Assembly (NCBI GenBank): GCA_016297555.1
Contig: JAEDGK010000074.1
Coordinates: forward strand, 1 to 10,363
DNA length: 10,363 nucleotides
Direction: 5' to 3'
DNA from: Clostridiaceae bacterium
Lineage (GTDB): Bacteria; Bacillota; Clostridia; Oscillospirales; Acutalibacteraceae
The notes beneath the pieces were generated by a model. It did not search any database. It saw only the letters and a program-made list of their open reading frames with translations, and was not told the origin of the DNA. Shown piece after piece: positions 1 to 5,701 of the stretch (position 1 is the stretch's first letter; every line of letters begins with the position of its first letter). Both the position numbers and the translations under genes were made by a program.

Positions 1-44
1 CCCTGCTTGAAACAAAGGTTACTTATTCGGATTTTAAATATTAA
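1..44 (+). CDS. 3' end of an upstream gene (partial)
   Basis: Reading from base 3, an open frame gives LLETKVTYSDFKY and then TAA at 42-44. A strong rho-independent terminator begins 11 nt later, which is where the end of a + strand gene would be expected. The fragment is too short to assign a family. Frame 1 is also open through this stretch, so the frame choice rests on the stop-to-terminator spacing only. Confidence 0.45.
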   Translation, partial: LLETKVTYSDFKY

Positions 45-55
45 TTTAACAGTCA

Positions 56-95
56 AGCCACCGTGTCGGTTTTATCCGCACTCGGTGGCTTTTTT
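56..95 (+). terminator. Rho-independent terminator
   Basis: AGCCACCG (56-63) pairs with CGGTGGCT (83-90), and the stem continues imperfectly inward through GTCGG/CCGCAC. The 3' side runs straight into a T-tract at 90-95. It insulates the downstream sdpR-like operon from the gene that ends at 44. Confidence 0.85.
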
Positions 96-135
96 CGTTC
101 TCTTTCACTAATTTGTGAATTTTTTCGCGCGGCTA

Positions 136-164
136 TTGACAAAGCAATCAAGCAGTGATAAAAT
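136..164 (+). promoter_or_regulatory. Sigma-A promoter of the sdpR-like operon
   Basis: TTGACA (136-141), a 17-nt spacer and TAAAAT (159-164), with a TGA extended -10 element directly upstream (156-158). The -35 is a perfect consensus match and the -10 matches 5 of 6. It lies about 47 nt before the first start codon and is the only good promoter ahead of the four-gene operon. Confidence 0.85.
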
Positions 165-165
165 T

Positions 166-187
166 CATTTAACAATTAAGTTAAATG
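166..187. promoter_or_regulatory. Inverted-repeat operator over the start site
   Basis: CATTTAAC (166-173) and GTTAAATG (180-187) are perfect 8-bp inverted repeats separated by AATTAA. The element starts two bases after the -10 hexamer and covers the expected transcription start near 171. A dimeric winged-helix repressor bound here would block initiation. The ArsR/SdpR-like protein encoded immediately downstream is the natural candidate, which would make the operon self-repressed. The position and symmetry are seen; the protein-operator pairing is inferred. Confidence 0.7.
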
Positions 188-210
188 TGAAATGACGGGA
201 GGCGGAAAAA

Positions 211-498
211 TTGAGTTTGCAAAACACCCTGCGCGCGCTGGCTGACCCCACAAGGCGAAAAATCCTTGATATGCTCAAAGAAAAGCCGATGTCGGCGGGA
301 GAGATATCCGACAGCTTCCCCGTCAGCTTTGCCGCTGTTTCCCGCCATCTTTCCGTTCTCAAGGAAGCCGACCTTATAAGGGACAGCCGCCGAGGGAAAT
401 ATATCTATTATGAAATCAACACCTCCGTGCTTGAGGAAATTATGCTTTGGATAAGCGAGCTGAAAGGAGACGGCGCAGATGATAAAGAAAAACCTTAA
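211..498 (+). CDS. SdpR-type ArsR-family autorepressor
   Basis: A 95-residue winged-helix protein of the ArsR superfamily, probably a cytoplasmic dimeric repressor. The N-terminal LRALADPTRRKILDML (residues 7-22) is the family hallmark. The recognition helix lies around residues 39-52 (FAAVSRHLSVLKEA), and the wing around RDSRRGKYIYYEI (57-69). The start is TTG at 211, 8 nt after GGGAGG (197-202); no ATG fits better. There are no cysteines and no obvious metal-binding site, which argues against an arsenic or metal sensor. The next gene encodes an SdpI-family protein and overlaps this one by 20 nt, matching the sdpR-sdpI arrangement of Bacillus, where membrane SdpI sequesters SdpR when the toxin is bound. 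Likely autoregulated through the inverted repeat at 166-187. Function is family-based; the inducer is unknown. Confidence 0.88.
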   Translation: MSLQNTLRALADPTRRKILDMLKEKPMSAGEISDSFPVSFAAVSRHLSVLKEADLIRDSRRGKYIYYEINTSVLEEIMLWISELKGDGADDKEKP

Positions 499-1117
499 AC
501 CCATTGTTTTGAGCGGAATCGTTTTGCTTCTGCCCGTGCTTGCCGGAGTTATTCTTTGGAAAAGGCTTCCCGCTGAAATTGCGGTTCATTTCAACTCGCA
601 CGGTCAGGCGGATAATTGGTGTTCAAAGCCCACCGCCGTTTTCCTGCTGCCGCTCGCTCTCGCCGTTATGCACTTTTTCTGCATACTTATGACCGCGCTT
701 GACCCGAAAAATAAGAATATCGAGGGCAAGCCTTTCGGGATAGTGCTTTGGATTTGCCCCTTGGTTTCGGTTCTCACAAGCGGAGTTATGTATGCTTATT
801 CGCTCGATATGCGCTTTGAAATAGGAACGATATTTATGCTCTTTTTCGGGCTGATGTTTATTGCAATAGGCAACTATCTGCCCAAATGCAGGCAGAATTA
901 CACGCTCGGCATTAGGCTCCCGTGGACACTTAGTGACGAGTATAACTGGAACGCCACTCACCGCCTTGCAGGCAAGGTCTGGGTTGCGGGCGGAGCGGCG
1001 ATTATTTTGCTCTCTTTCACGGGCGCATTTTGGTTTTTTGCCGCGATTTTGGCGGTAATGGTAATCATACCTGCCGTTTATTCTTACGCATATTACAAAA
1101 AACACAAAACTTCATAA
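479..1117 (+). CDS. SdpI-family membrane immunity/signal protein
   Basis: A 212-residue integral membrane protein. The N-terminal half has the DUF1648 pattern: a first helix at residues 8-27, then WKRLPAEIAVHFNSHGQADNW (27-47). The C-terminal half has the SdpI signature, IGNYLPKCRQNYTLGIRLPW (130-149) followed by LSDEYNWNATHRLAGKVWV (151-169). About six hydrophobic helices are visible. In Bacillus, SdpI protects against the SdpC toxin and passes the signal to SdpR. The start ATG at 479 lies 9 nt after AAAGGAG (463-469) and overlaps the repressor gene by 20 nt, indicating translational coupling. No sdpABC toxin genes are present in this window, so here it may serve defence against foreign peptides or a different cue linked to the adjacent ABC transporter. 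Confidence 0.88.
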   Translation: MIKKNLKPIVLSGIVLLLPVLAGVILWKRLPAEIAVHFNSHGQADNWCSKPTAVFLLPLALAVMHFFCILMTALDPKNKNIEGKPFGIVLWICPLVSVLTSGVMYAYSLDMRFEIGTIFMLFFGLMFIAIGNYLPKCRQNYTLGIRLPWTLSDEYNWNATHRLAGKVWVAGGAAIILLSFTGAFWFFAAILAVMVIIPAVYSYAYYKKHKTS

Positions 1118-1129
1118 AGAGGTGCGAAA

Positions 1130-1843
1130 ATGCTTTCAATTAAAAATCTGACAAAAAAATACGGCGAAAAAACCGCCGTGGACAACCTTTCGCTTGAAAT
1201 TGCTCCGGGTGAAATATACGGTTTCATCGGTCATAACGGAGCGGGAAAAACCACCACTATCAAAGCCTGCTGCGGCATAATCGGCTTTGACAGCGGCGAA
1301 ATACTCATAGACGGCGTTTCAATCAAGGATAAACCGCTTGAGTGCAAAAGAAAAATGGCGTATATCCCCGATAATCCCGATATATACGACTTCCTTTCGG
1401 GCATAAAATATCTTAATTTTGTTGCCGACATTTATCAAATTCCCAAGGCTGAAAGAGAAGAAAAAATCAGAAAATATGCCGATATGTTTGAGTTGACCGA
1501 TTCTCTTGCGGAAACAATCAGCTCATATTCCCACGGAATGAAGCAGAAGCTTGTTATTATCTCGGCTCTTATTCATTCGCCCAAGCTGATGATTCTTGAC
1601 GAGCCGTTTGTCGGCCTCGACCCGAAGGCGGCGCACATTCTTAAAGGCCTGATGGCGGAGCTTTGCTCGCAGGGCGGCGCAATATTCTTTTCAACCCATG
1701 TGCTTGAAGTTGCGGAAAAGCTTTGCGATAAAATTGCCATTATCAAAAACGGCAGGCTCATCATCAGCGGAGAAACACACGATGTTATAGGAAACACCTC
1801 GCTTGAGGATGTGTTCCTCGAATTGGAGGACGAAAATGTTTAA
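1130..1843 (+). CDS. ABC transporter ATP-binding protein (exporter type)
   Basis: A 237-residue nucleotide-binding subunit expected on the inner face of the membrane. All core motifs are visible: Walker A GHNGAGKTT (34-42), signature YSHGMKQK (133-140), Walker B LMILDEP (153-159), D-loop GLDP (162-165) and switch His190. The Q-loop position reads YIPDNPDIYDFL (79-90) with Asp81 instead of Gln, a pattern I associate with EcsA-like exporter ATPases. The start ATG at 1130 follows AGAGGTG (1118-1124) and comes 12 nt after the SdpI-like stop. The reading frame overlaps the permease start by 8 nt, so the two subunits should be made together. The substrate is unknown; the sdpRI context suggests peptide or lipid export or resistance. 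Confidence 0.92.
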   Translation: MLSIKNLTKKYGEKTAVDNLSLEIAPGEIYGFIGHNGAGKTTTIKACCGIIGFDSGEILIDGVSIKDKPLECKRKMAYIPDNPDIYDFLSGIKYLNFVADIYQIPKAEREEKIRKYADMFELTDSLAETISSYSHGMKQKLVIISALIHSPKLMILDEPFVGLDPKAAHILKGLMAELCSQGGAIFFSTHVLEVAEKLCDKIAIIKNGRLIISGETHDVIGNTSLEDVFLELEDENV

Positions 1844-3449
1844 AGCTCTGCTTAAAGTTAATTTAACCTCGCTGTTTCACTCAATTTTCGTCGGTCAGAA
1901 GAAAAATCAAAAGAAAAAAAGCAGCGCAGTTTCAAAAGTGCTGATAGCTGTTTTTGCCGTTTTTATCGTTGCCGTGCTTATGGGCAATGTCGGTCTTATG
2001 CTCGGCTCGCTTGCCAAAGCCTTTATCGCTTTGGACATGGGCTGGCTGTATTTTTCCGTTTCGGCAATTATGATATTCTTGCTGACCTTTATCGGCAGCG
2101 TTTTCATAACTCAAAATCTCATCTTCAACGCAAAGGATAACGAGCTGCTGCTGAGTATGCCCATACCGCCGTTTTTCATCCTTTCAAGCAGAGTATTGTT
2201 GCTCTTTACTCTCAATATGATGTACGGCATCATAATGGCTCTGCCGACAATAGCGGTCTATCTTATGCACGCGGGCTTTTCAGCTTCAACCCTTGTGCTG
2301 TTTATCGTTTCATCCCTGCTTTTGCTTCTGCTCTCCTCAGCAGTCACCTGCATTTTCGGCTGGCTGATAGCTTTGATAAGCTCCCGTTTCAAAAAGAGCA
2401 ATATTATTCAGACCGTTTTGAGCTTTGCGCTTTTCGGCGTTTATTTTGTGGTCTGCATGAATTTGCAGGGATATATGGAAATGCTTGTTTCAAACGGTGA
2501 AATAATCGGAAACGCCATCAAAAAAGCTATGCCGCCGTTCTATTATTTCGGCATCGTTTGCTCCGAGCACAGCCTTAAAGCTCTCATCGCGCTCGCGCTG
2601 ATTAGCATAATTCCGTTTATCATCGGCTGCTATATCATTTCAAAAAGCTTTGTAACGATAACCGCGGGCAAAAAGCAGGCGTCAAAGACAAAATATGTTG
2701 AAAAAGAGCTGAAAGTCAGCTCCGTTAAATCCGCTCTGCTCCGCAAGGAATTCGGAAAATTCTTCTCCTCTCCCCTCTTTATTCTCAACAGCGCTACGGG
2801 CTGCCTTATGCAGATAATCTTCACGGTTATGCTCTCTGTTAAAAGCAATGACTTCATTGACTTTTTATCCTCTGCAGGAGAAACCTCCATTTTGGGATAT
2901 ATACCCATTGCCGTGTGCCTTATTATGGGGCTTTGCGCTTCAATGGTAAATCAGAGCGCAGCTTCGATATCGCTCGAGGGGAGCAAAATAAATATGCTCA
3001 GAGCAATGCCCGTGACCTCCGATGATTTCTATTATTCAAAGTTTATGTCAAACTATATAATCGGACTGCCCACGCTCGTTGCCTGCACGGTTATTTCGTG
3101 CGTATTTCTCGGCGTTGAACCGCTGACAACGGCTTTAATGCTCGTTACTCTGCTGATTTTCTTTGCACTGACAACTTCAATCAATATGACGGCAAATATC
3201 TGCCTGCCCCGCTTTGTCTGGAACAGCGAAACAGTTGTTATCAAGCAGAGCGGCAGCGTAATGGTCAGTATGCTCGGCGGAATGGGAGCAAGCGCAGTTG
3301 TTTTCGCTCCGTTTTTCCTGCTTCATAAATATGTTTCGCCAAATATTTATCTTCTCTGCGCCGCCGCAGTAAGCGCCGCTGTTTTTGCCGCGATTATGAG
3401 ATTTGTCAAAACTTCGGGCAAAGTACGCTTTGAGCAAATGTATGCATAA
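1836..3449 (+). CDS. ABC exporter permease subunit
   Basis: A 537-residue polytopic membrane protein with roughly 12 hydrophobic segments, for example residues 34-50, 71-92, 151-180, 250-268, 353-372, 405-425, 431-448 and 504-522. A basic stretch QKKNQKKK lies at 21-28. Two analogous cytosolic motifs, DNELLLSMPIPPFFILSSR (101-119) and GSKINMLRAMPVTSDDFYYSK (382-402), start each half and suggest an internal duplication. The start is taken at ATG 1836, 6 nt after GGAGG (1825-1829); an in-frame ATG at 1803 lies inside the ATPase gene and has no ribosome site. The gene overlaps the ATPase by 8 nt, so the pair likely forms a homodimeric or two-subunit exporter. It is larger than a classical ABC-2 permease and nearer to the Ecs-like group; exact family is not certain. 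Confidence 0.85.
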   Translation: MFKALLKVNLTSLFHSIFVGQKKNQKKKSSAVSKVLIAVFAVFIVAVLMGNVGLMLGSLAKAFIALDMGWLYFSVSAIMIFLLTFIGSVFITQNLIFNAKDNELLLSMPIPPFFILSSRVLLLFTLNMMYGIIMALPTIAVYLMHAGFSASTLVLFIVSSLLLLLLSSAVTCIFGWLIALISSRFKKSNIIQTVLSFALFGVYFVVCMNLQGYMEMLVSNGEIIGNAIKKAMPPFYYFGIVCSEHSLKALIALALISIIPFIIGCYIISKSFVTITAGKKQASKTKYVEKELKVSSVKSALLRKEFGKFFSSPLFILNSATGCLMQIIFTVMLSVKSNDFIDFLSSAGETSILGYIPIAVCLIMGLCASMVNQSAASISLEGSKINMLRAMPVTSDDFYYSKFMSNYIIGLPTLVACTVISCVFLGVEPLTTALMLVTLLIFFALTTSINMTANICLPRFVWNSETVVIKQSGSVMVSMLGGMGASAVVFAPFFLLHKYVSPNIYLLCAAAVSAAVFAAIMRFVKTSGKVRFEQMYA

Positions 3450-3520
3450 ATAACCATCAAATAACTTTATTTTAAATTGCCGTTGCGATGTTTTTAACCT
3501 GCTTTAATTGGGGGTATATA

Positions 3521-4093
3521 ATGAAATTTAAAGCTGAAACAATTTTTATATTAGTGCTTATTCTTTTCCTGCAAGGATGCTCCGAAACAAGCAGCCACAA
3601 CCTTGAAAAATCGCCAAATGCAGTATTGACATCCGAAATACATGATAAGATAAGTCAAAAACATGCATATTTATCTGATGATTTACTTTTTATTCCCTCG
3701 TTATTTACACAAGCTCAGAGCGACAATTCATTGGAGGTATATCCTGACGGCAACGGTTTGAGATATAATTATAAAGGAAAGATTATATCTCCCGAAACAT
3801 CTTTATGTTATGATGAAATCGCTGTTGAAATAACACCTTTGGACGGTCTTACAATTGAAGAGGTTATCACGGCTTTTTCGGATACATTTGATATTTTCAA
3901 AATTAACGGCAATAAATGTTGTGCCATATTCGTTAAAAATGAGGATGCAAAACAAACTGTTGTTAATTTGCTGTTTTTCACGCCAACGGAAACAGGAAAA
4001 TGTTTCATTGCAACAAGAGTTGGCGGTTTATTAGACTCAACAAAAGGCAATGTTGAAAAAATATATAAAGATTTTATGCTGACATCGCTTTGA
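3521..4093 (+). CDS. Predicted lipoprotein of unknown function
   Basis: A 190-residue exported protein. Residues 1-19 form a signal peptide with a basic N-terminus, a hydrophobic core and lipobox LQGC, with Cys20 as the lipid-anchored residue. The mature part is hydrophilic with no motif I recognise; it carries cysteines at 96, 133, 134 and 161. The start ATG at 3521 lies 6 nt after GGGGG (3510-3514). An in-frame ATG at 3488 would add 11 residues but would spoil the signal peptide and has no ribosome site. Codon use is visibly richer in A/T (TTA, AAA, ATA) than in both flanking genes, which may reflect recent acquisition or weak selection. It has a 71-nt gap to the permease gene without a terminator, so it may be read through from that operon. 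Confidence 0.75.
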   Translation: MKFKAETIFILVLILFLQGCSETSSHNLEKSPNAVLTSEIHDKISQKHAYLSDDLLFIPSLFTQAQSDNSLEVYPDGNGLRYNYKGKIISPETSLCYDEIAVEITPLDGLTIEEVITAFSDTFDIFKINGNKCCAIFVKNEDAKQTVVNLLFFTPTETGKCFIATRVGGLLDSTKGNVEKIYKDFMLTSL

Positions 4094-4109
4094 GAAACAA
4101 TGTTAATCC

Positions 4110-4116
4110 AAAGGAG
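4110..4116 (+). promoter_or_regulatory. Ribosome binding site fixing the YhcH-like start
   Basis: AAAGGAG here sits 9 nt before ATG 4126. It decides against the upstream in-frame TTG at 4090, which overlaps the lipoprotein stop and has no Shine-Dalgarno sequence. Confidence 0.75.
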
Positions 4117-4125
4117 AAAAGAATT

Positions 4126-4566
4126 ATGATATTTGACAAAATCGAAAACCTCAAAAACTATTTTTCGCTTAATCCGAACTTTAAAACGATAGCCGAATTT
4201 GTTTCGGAAAACGATTTAAAGGCAATGCCCTGCGGCAGCTATGAGCTGAGCGAGCAAGTAAAGGCAGGCATTTCTGAATATGAGCCGGGCAGCGGAGGAG
4301 ATTTTGAGGCTCACCGCGACTATCACGATTTACAGCTTGCCATTGTCGGCTCGGAGCGAATTGATGTAATCCCCGTTTCACAGGCGGGAGACTCCACGGG
4401 ATATAAGCCCGACATTGAATTTTTCAAGTCTCAAAGCTGTGAAAGCACCAAGGTTGCGCTTGAAGAGGGCTGTTTTGCCTTTCTTTCCCCCGATGATGCT
4501 CACAAGCCCTGCATTAAGCTCGGCAGTGATAAAATCAAGAAAGCGGTTTTCAAGATAAAAATATAA
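4126..4566 (+). CDS. YhcH/YjgK/YiaL-family protein
   Basis: A 146-residue cytosolic cupin-fold protein of the DUF386 family, close to the usual length of about 150. Diagnostic stretches are DFEAHRDYHDLQLAIVGSER (59-78) and FLSPDDAHKPCI (119-130), ending in KKAVFKI (138-144). Glu61, His63, His67 and His126 are at the positions expected for the metal site. Members include EbgC and YhcH/NanQ, which act as sugar anomerases or mutarotase-like enzymes, the latter on N-acetylneuraminate. No sialic acid or other sugar genes lie nearby in the window, so the sugar here is unknown. It comes 32 nt after the lipoprotein and is followed by a terminator. The family call is firm; the specific substrate is not. 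Confidence 0.9.
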   Translation: MIFDKIENLKNYFSLNPNFKTIAEFVSENDLKAMPCGSYELSEQVKAGISEYEPGSGGDFEAHRDYHDLQLAIVGSERIDVIPVSQAGDSTGYKPDIEFFKSQSCESTKVALEEGCFAFLSPDDAHKPCIKLGSDKIKKAVFKIKI

Positions 4567-4574
4567 AAATAATT

Positions 4575-4608
4575 GCCGCCTGCCCTCAAAAAGGCAGACG
4601 GCGTTATT
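4575..4608 (+). terminator. Terminator after the YhcH-like gene
   Basis: GCCGCCTGCC (4575-4584) pairs with GGCAGACGGC (4593-4602) with one internal C/A mismatch and an 8-nt loop. The tail is GTTATTT, a broken T-run, so termination may be incomplete. It begins 9 nt after the stop codon. Confidence 0.65.
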
Positions 4609-4629
4609 TGTGATTTGCTTCAACGGGGG

Positions 4630-4658
4630 TTGACAAAACCAACCTTTGTGAATATAAT
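4630..4658 (+). promoter_or_regulatory. Perfect-consensus promoter of the antisense RNA
   Basis: TTGACA (4630-4635), a 17-nt spacer and TATAAT (4653-4658): both hexamers match consensus in all 12 positions at ideal spacing. Expected start is near G4665. No protein gene follows on this strand, so the promoter must drive a short non-coding RNA. Such strong promoters are typical of type I antitoxin RNAs. Confidence 0.88.
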
Positions 4659-4664
4659 AAGGGT

Positions 4665-4756
4665 GTGGCATTACCGTATAGACGGTTACGCCCTCAAGAC
4701 TTTGTTAAAAGATTTAACCGCCGTCTTTGCAGGGACAGGGCGGTTATTTCTTTTTT
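4665..4756 (+). ncRNA. Candidate antitoxin antisense RNA
   Basis: A predicted RNA of about 92 nt, from the start 7 nt after TATAAT to the T-tract of the hairpin at 4716-4745. It contains no start codon with a ribosome site. The 5' part can fold as GGC...ACCGT-ATAG-ACGGT...GCC (4667-4692), and the 3' part is the terminator stem. The last 40-50 nt are fully complementary to the 3' end of the small-peptide mRNA on the other strand, including the last codons. The first 11 nt are identical to the predicted 5' end of that mRNA. Role inferred: represses the toxin mRNA by pairing. The boundaries are predictions. Confidence 0.65.
4707..4756. terminator. Bidirectional terminator shared by two convergent RNAs
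   Basis: AACCGCC (4716-4722) pairs with GGCGGTT (4739-4745), and GTC/GAC (4723-4725, 4734-4736) extends the stem past a small bulge. On the + strand the stem is followed by ATTTCTTTTTT (4746-4756). On the - strand it is followed by AAATCTTTT (4715-4707). The stop codon of the 24-residue peptide (4744-4746) is inside the stem base. A shared bidirectional terminator is a hallmark of the par/Fst type of toxin-antitoxin locus. Confidence 0.75.
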
Positions 4757-4818
4757 ATTGCAATTATGTAACCTGTTGCGAGTATTATAATAATAGCAAG
4801 CATTGCAAGATATTCCAT
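4744..4818 (-). CDS. 24-residue hydrophobic peptide, candidate type I toxin
   Basis: Starts MEYLAMLA, continues as an uninterrupted Ile/Leu/Ala-rich helix with one Gly, and ends YIIAIKKK. That is one transmembrane segment with a positive C-terminus, the layout of short membrane-acting type I toxins such as Fst, Ldr or TisB, though I see no sequence identity to a named family. The start ATG (4818-4816) lies 8 nt after GGGGG (4831-4827). An in-frame ATG at 4833-4831 would add MGVLH but lacks a ribosome site. The gene has its own promoter about 70 nt upstream and stops inside a terminator stem. A convergent short RNA with a consensus promoter overlaps its 3' end. Toxicity is inferred from architecture only. 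Confidence 0.7.
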   Translation of the reverse strand: MEYLAMLAIIIILATGYIIAIKKK

Positions 4819-4884
4819 ATGCAACACCCCCATTACTGAGGGCAAGATTGTAACCGCCTACCGTTAAGGTAATGCCACGGTGAA

Positions 4885-4914
4885 AGAATAGCATATAAAT
4901 GCTGATTTTGTCAA
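4885..4914 (-). promoter_or_regulatory. Promoter of the small-peptide gene
   Basis: On the - strand, TTGACA (4914-4909), an 18-nt spacer and TATTCT (4890-4885). The -35 is perfect and is followed by AAA, as in the facing promoter (both read TTGACAAAA). Expected start is near G4878. The spacer carries AGCAT-N4-ATGCT (4890-4903), which could be an operator or chance. The -10 is weaker than that of the antisense promoter, which would favour excess antitoxin RNA. Confidence 0.75.
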
Positions 4915-4950
4915 CAGATTGTATAATGGAATAATTTGATTTCAAAATTC

Positions 4951-4980
4951 CGTCACCTGCTGAGAAAAAGGCAGGTGACG
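4951..4980 (-). terminator. Hairpin terminator overlapping a stop codon
   Basis: CGTCACCTGC (4951-4960) and GCAGGTGACG (4971-4980) form a perfect 10-bp stem with a 10-nt loop. On the - strand it is followed by GAATTTTG, a short T-run. The last codons and the TGA (4955-4953) of the membrane-protein gene lie inside it. Confidence 0.65.
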
Positions 4981-5678
4981 CTTTGTTTATAATACGGTAT
5001 AACATAGAGTGCAGGCAAAACTCCGACACAAAGCAGAAACCACGGAAAAAATCCCGCTTTGAAAAAGAATATTTCGCCGAGCCTGCCTTTTGTTTTTTTA
5101 ACGCTTTCCCGCAAAGCGTCAAGCGGAGAAAAATCACGGTAGCAGGCAAGGAAAAACATTGATTTTGAGTATCTCTGAACCGTCACTCCGTAAAAAAGAA
5201 GTCCTGCGCAGGCAAGCACCAAAAGCCCCGCAGCGGCGACGCACGCCGCCCGCAGGCTTAAAGGCTCTTTTTTAATGCGGATAATAAGCGCCGCCGCTCC
5301 CGCGGCAGGCAGGGCTTCATAAAAAACAAGCCATATAAGCTTTATGAAAAACAGACAAAGCTTAAGCCCGCAGGCGTTAATAACGCCCGAAAATCCCGCT
5401 CGCGCCGCATCGGAGGATTTTATTCCGCGCGCAAGCAAAATCAGCCTTATCTGAAAGAAAAATTCAAGTACGCTTACCGCCAAGGTAAAAACTGCAAGCG
5501 ATAAGGCGGCAAAAACCGCAGGCATATATTTGCCGTGAAAAACCGAAAAGCCGTTCACAACCGCATTGCAAACGGAAAATGCAATGAAAACGGCAGTCAA
5601 CGCCGCGGCAAAAGGCACAACACGGCTTTGCGAGCCGGTGAGCGCCGCTCTGGCGGACAGCTTAATTCGAGCATTCAC
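4953..5678 (-). CDS. Polytopic membrane protein, DUF975-like
   Basis: A 241-residue protein with five or six membrane segments, roughly at residues 20-44, 52-76, 100-120, 122-134, 145-165 and 208-228. The C-terminal block DFSPLDALRESVKKTKGRLGE (182-202), then PWFLLCVGVL and IPYY (212-230), resembles the end of DUF975-type integral membrane proteins; the match is by eye and not secure. The start is taken at GTG 5678, 6 nt after AAGGGTG. The longest frame begins at ATG 5702, but that ATG follows directly on the T-tract of the upstream hairpin and has no ribosome site. No clear promoter of its own is visible, so it may depend on read-through from the hydrolase gene. Function unknown. Confidence 0.6.
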   Translation of the reverse strand: MNARIKLSARAALTGSQSRVVPFAAALTAVFIAFSVCNAVVNGFSVFHGKYMPAVFAALSLAVFTLAVSVLEFFFQIRLILLARGIKSSDAARAGFSGVINACGLKLCLFFIKLIWLVFYEALPAAGAAALIIRIKKEPLSLRAACVAAAGLLVLACAGLLFYGVTVQRYSKSMFFLACYRDFSPLDALRESVKKTKGRLGEIFFFKAGFFPWFLLCVGVLPALYVIPYYKQSVTCLFLSR

Positions 5679-5701
5679 GGAAATCACCCTTATCTTAAAC
5701 A

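Larger units (their letters stand above)
4665..4878. repeat. Inverted repeat forming matching RNA leaders
   Basis: Three blocks occur in the same order on opposite strands: GTGGCATTACC (4665-4675 and 4878-4868), CGGTTAC (4683-4689 and 4856-4850) and GCCCTCA (4690-4696 and 4843-4837). Spacing between blocks differs by a few bases. The outermost block begins in both arms exactly 7 nt after a -10 hexamer. The arms flank the peptide gene and the terminator. Confidence 0.85.
4705..4878 (-). ncRNA. Predicted toxin mRNA with structured leader
   Basis: A transcript of about 174 nt, running from near 4878 to the T-tract around 4705. The roughly 60-nt leader contains CAUUAC (4874-4869), which can pair with GUAAUG (4836-4831) right at the Shine-Dalgarno Gs. 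UGCCC in the leader (4844-4840) can alternatively pair with GGGUG (4829-4825). Either pairing would mask the ribosome site, as is common in type I toxin mRNAs. The ends are predicted from promoter and terminator positions. Listed as an RNA unit in addition to the coding region it carries. Confidence 0.55.

Noticed and set aside
3450..3520. Possible promoter or terminator between the permease and the lipoprotein genes
   Set aside because: No hairpin with a T-run, and candidate -35/-10 pairs (TTGCCG or TTGCGA with TTTAAT) have spacers of 20 or 14 nt. Nothing convincing is present.
4573..4839. 88-codon open frame on the + strand across the intergenic region
   Set aside because: It runs through two terminator hairpins and a perfect-consensus promoter, has no ribosome site and gives a composition unlike a real protein. 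The convergent RNA interpretation explains the region better.
4890..4903. AGCAT-N4-ATGCT inverted repeat inside the toxin promoter spacer
   Set aside because: Five-base arms in AT-rich DNA are common by chance; noted with the promoter but not claimed as an operator.
4908..4927. TATAAT on the + strand at 4922-4927 as a further promoter
   Set aside because: The nearest -35-like sequence (TTGTCA, 4908-4913) is only 8 nt away and no gene follows on that strand.
4694..5149. 151-codon - strand frame upstream of and across the small-peptide locus
   Set aside because: It overlaps the end of the DUF975-like gene in another frame and crosses the 4951-4980 hairpin and the toxin promoter; it looks like a shadow frame.
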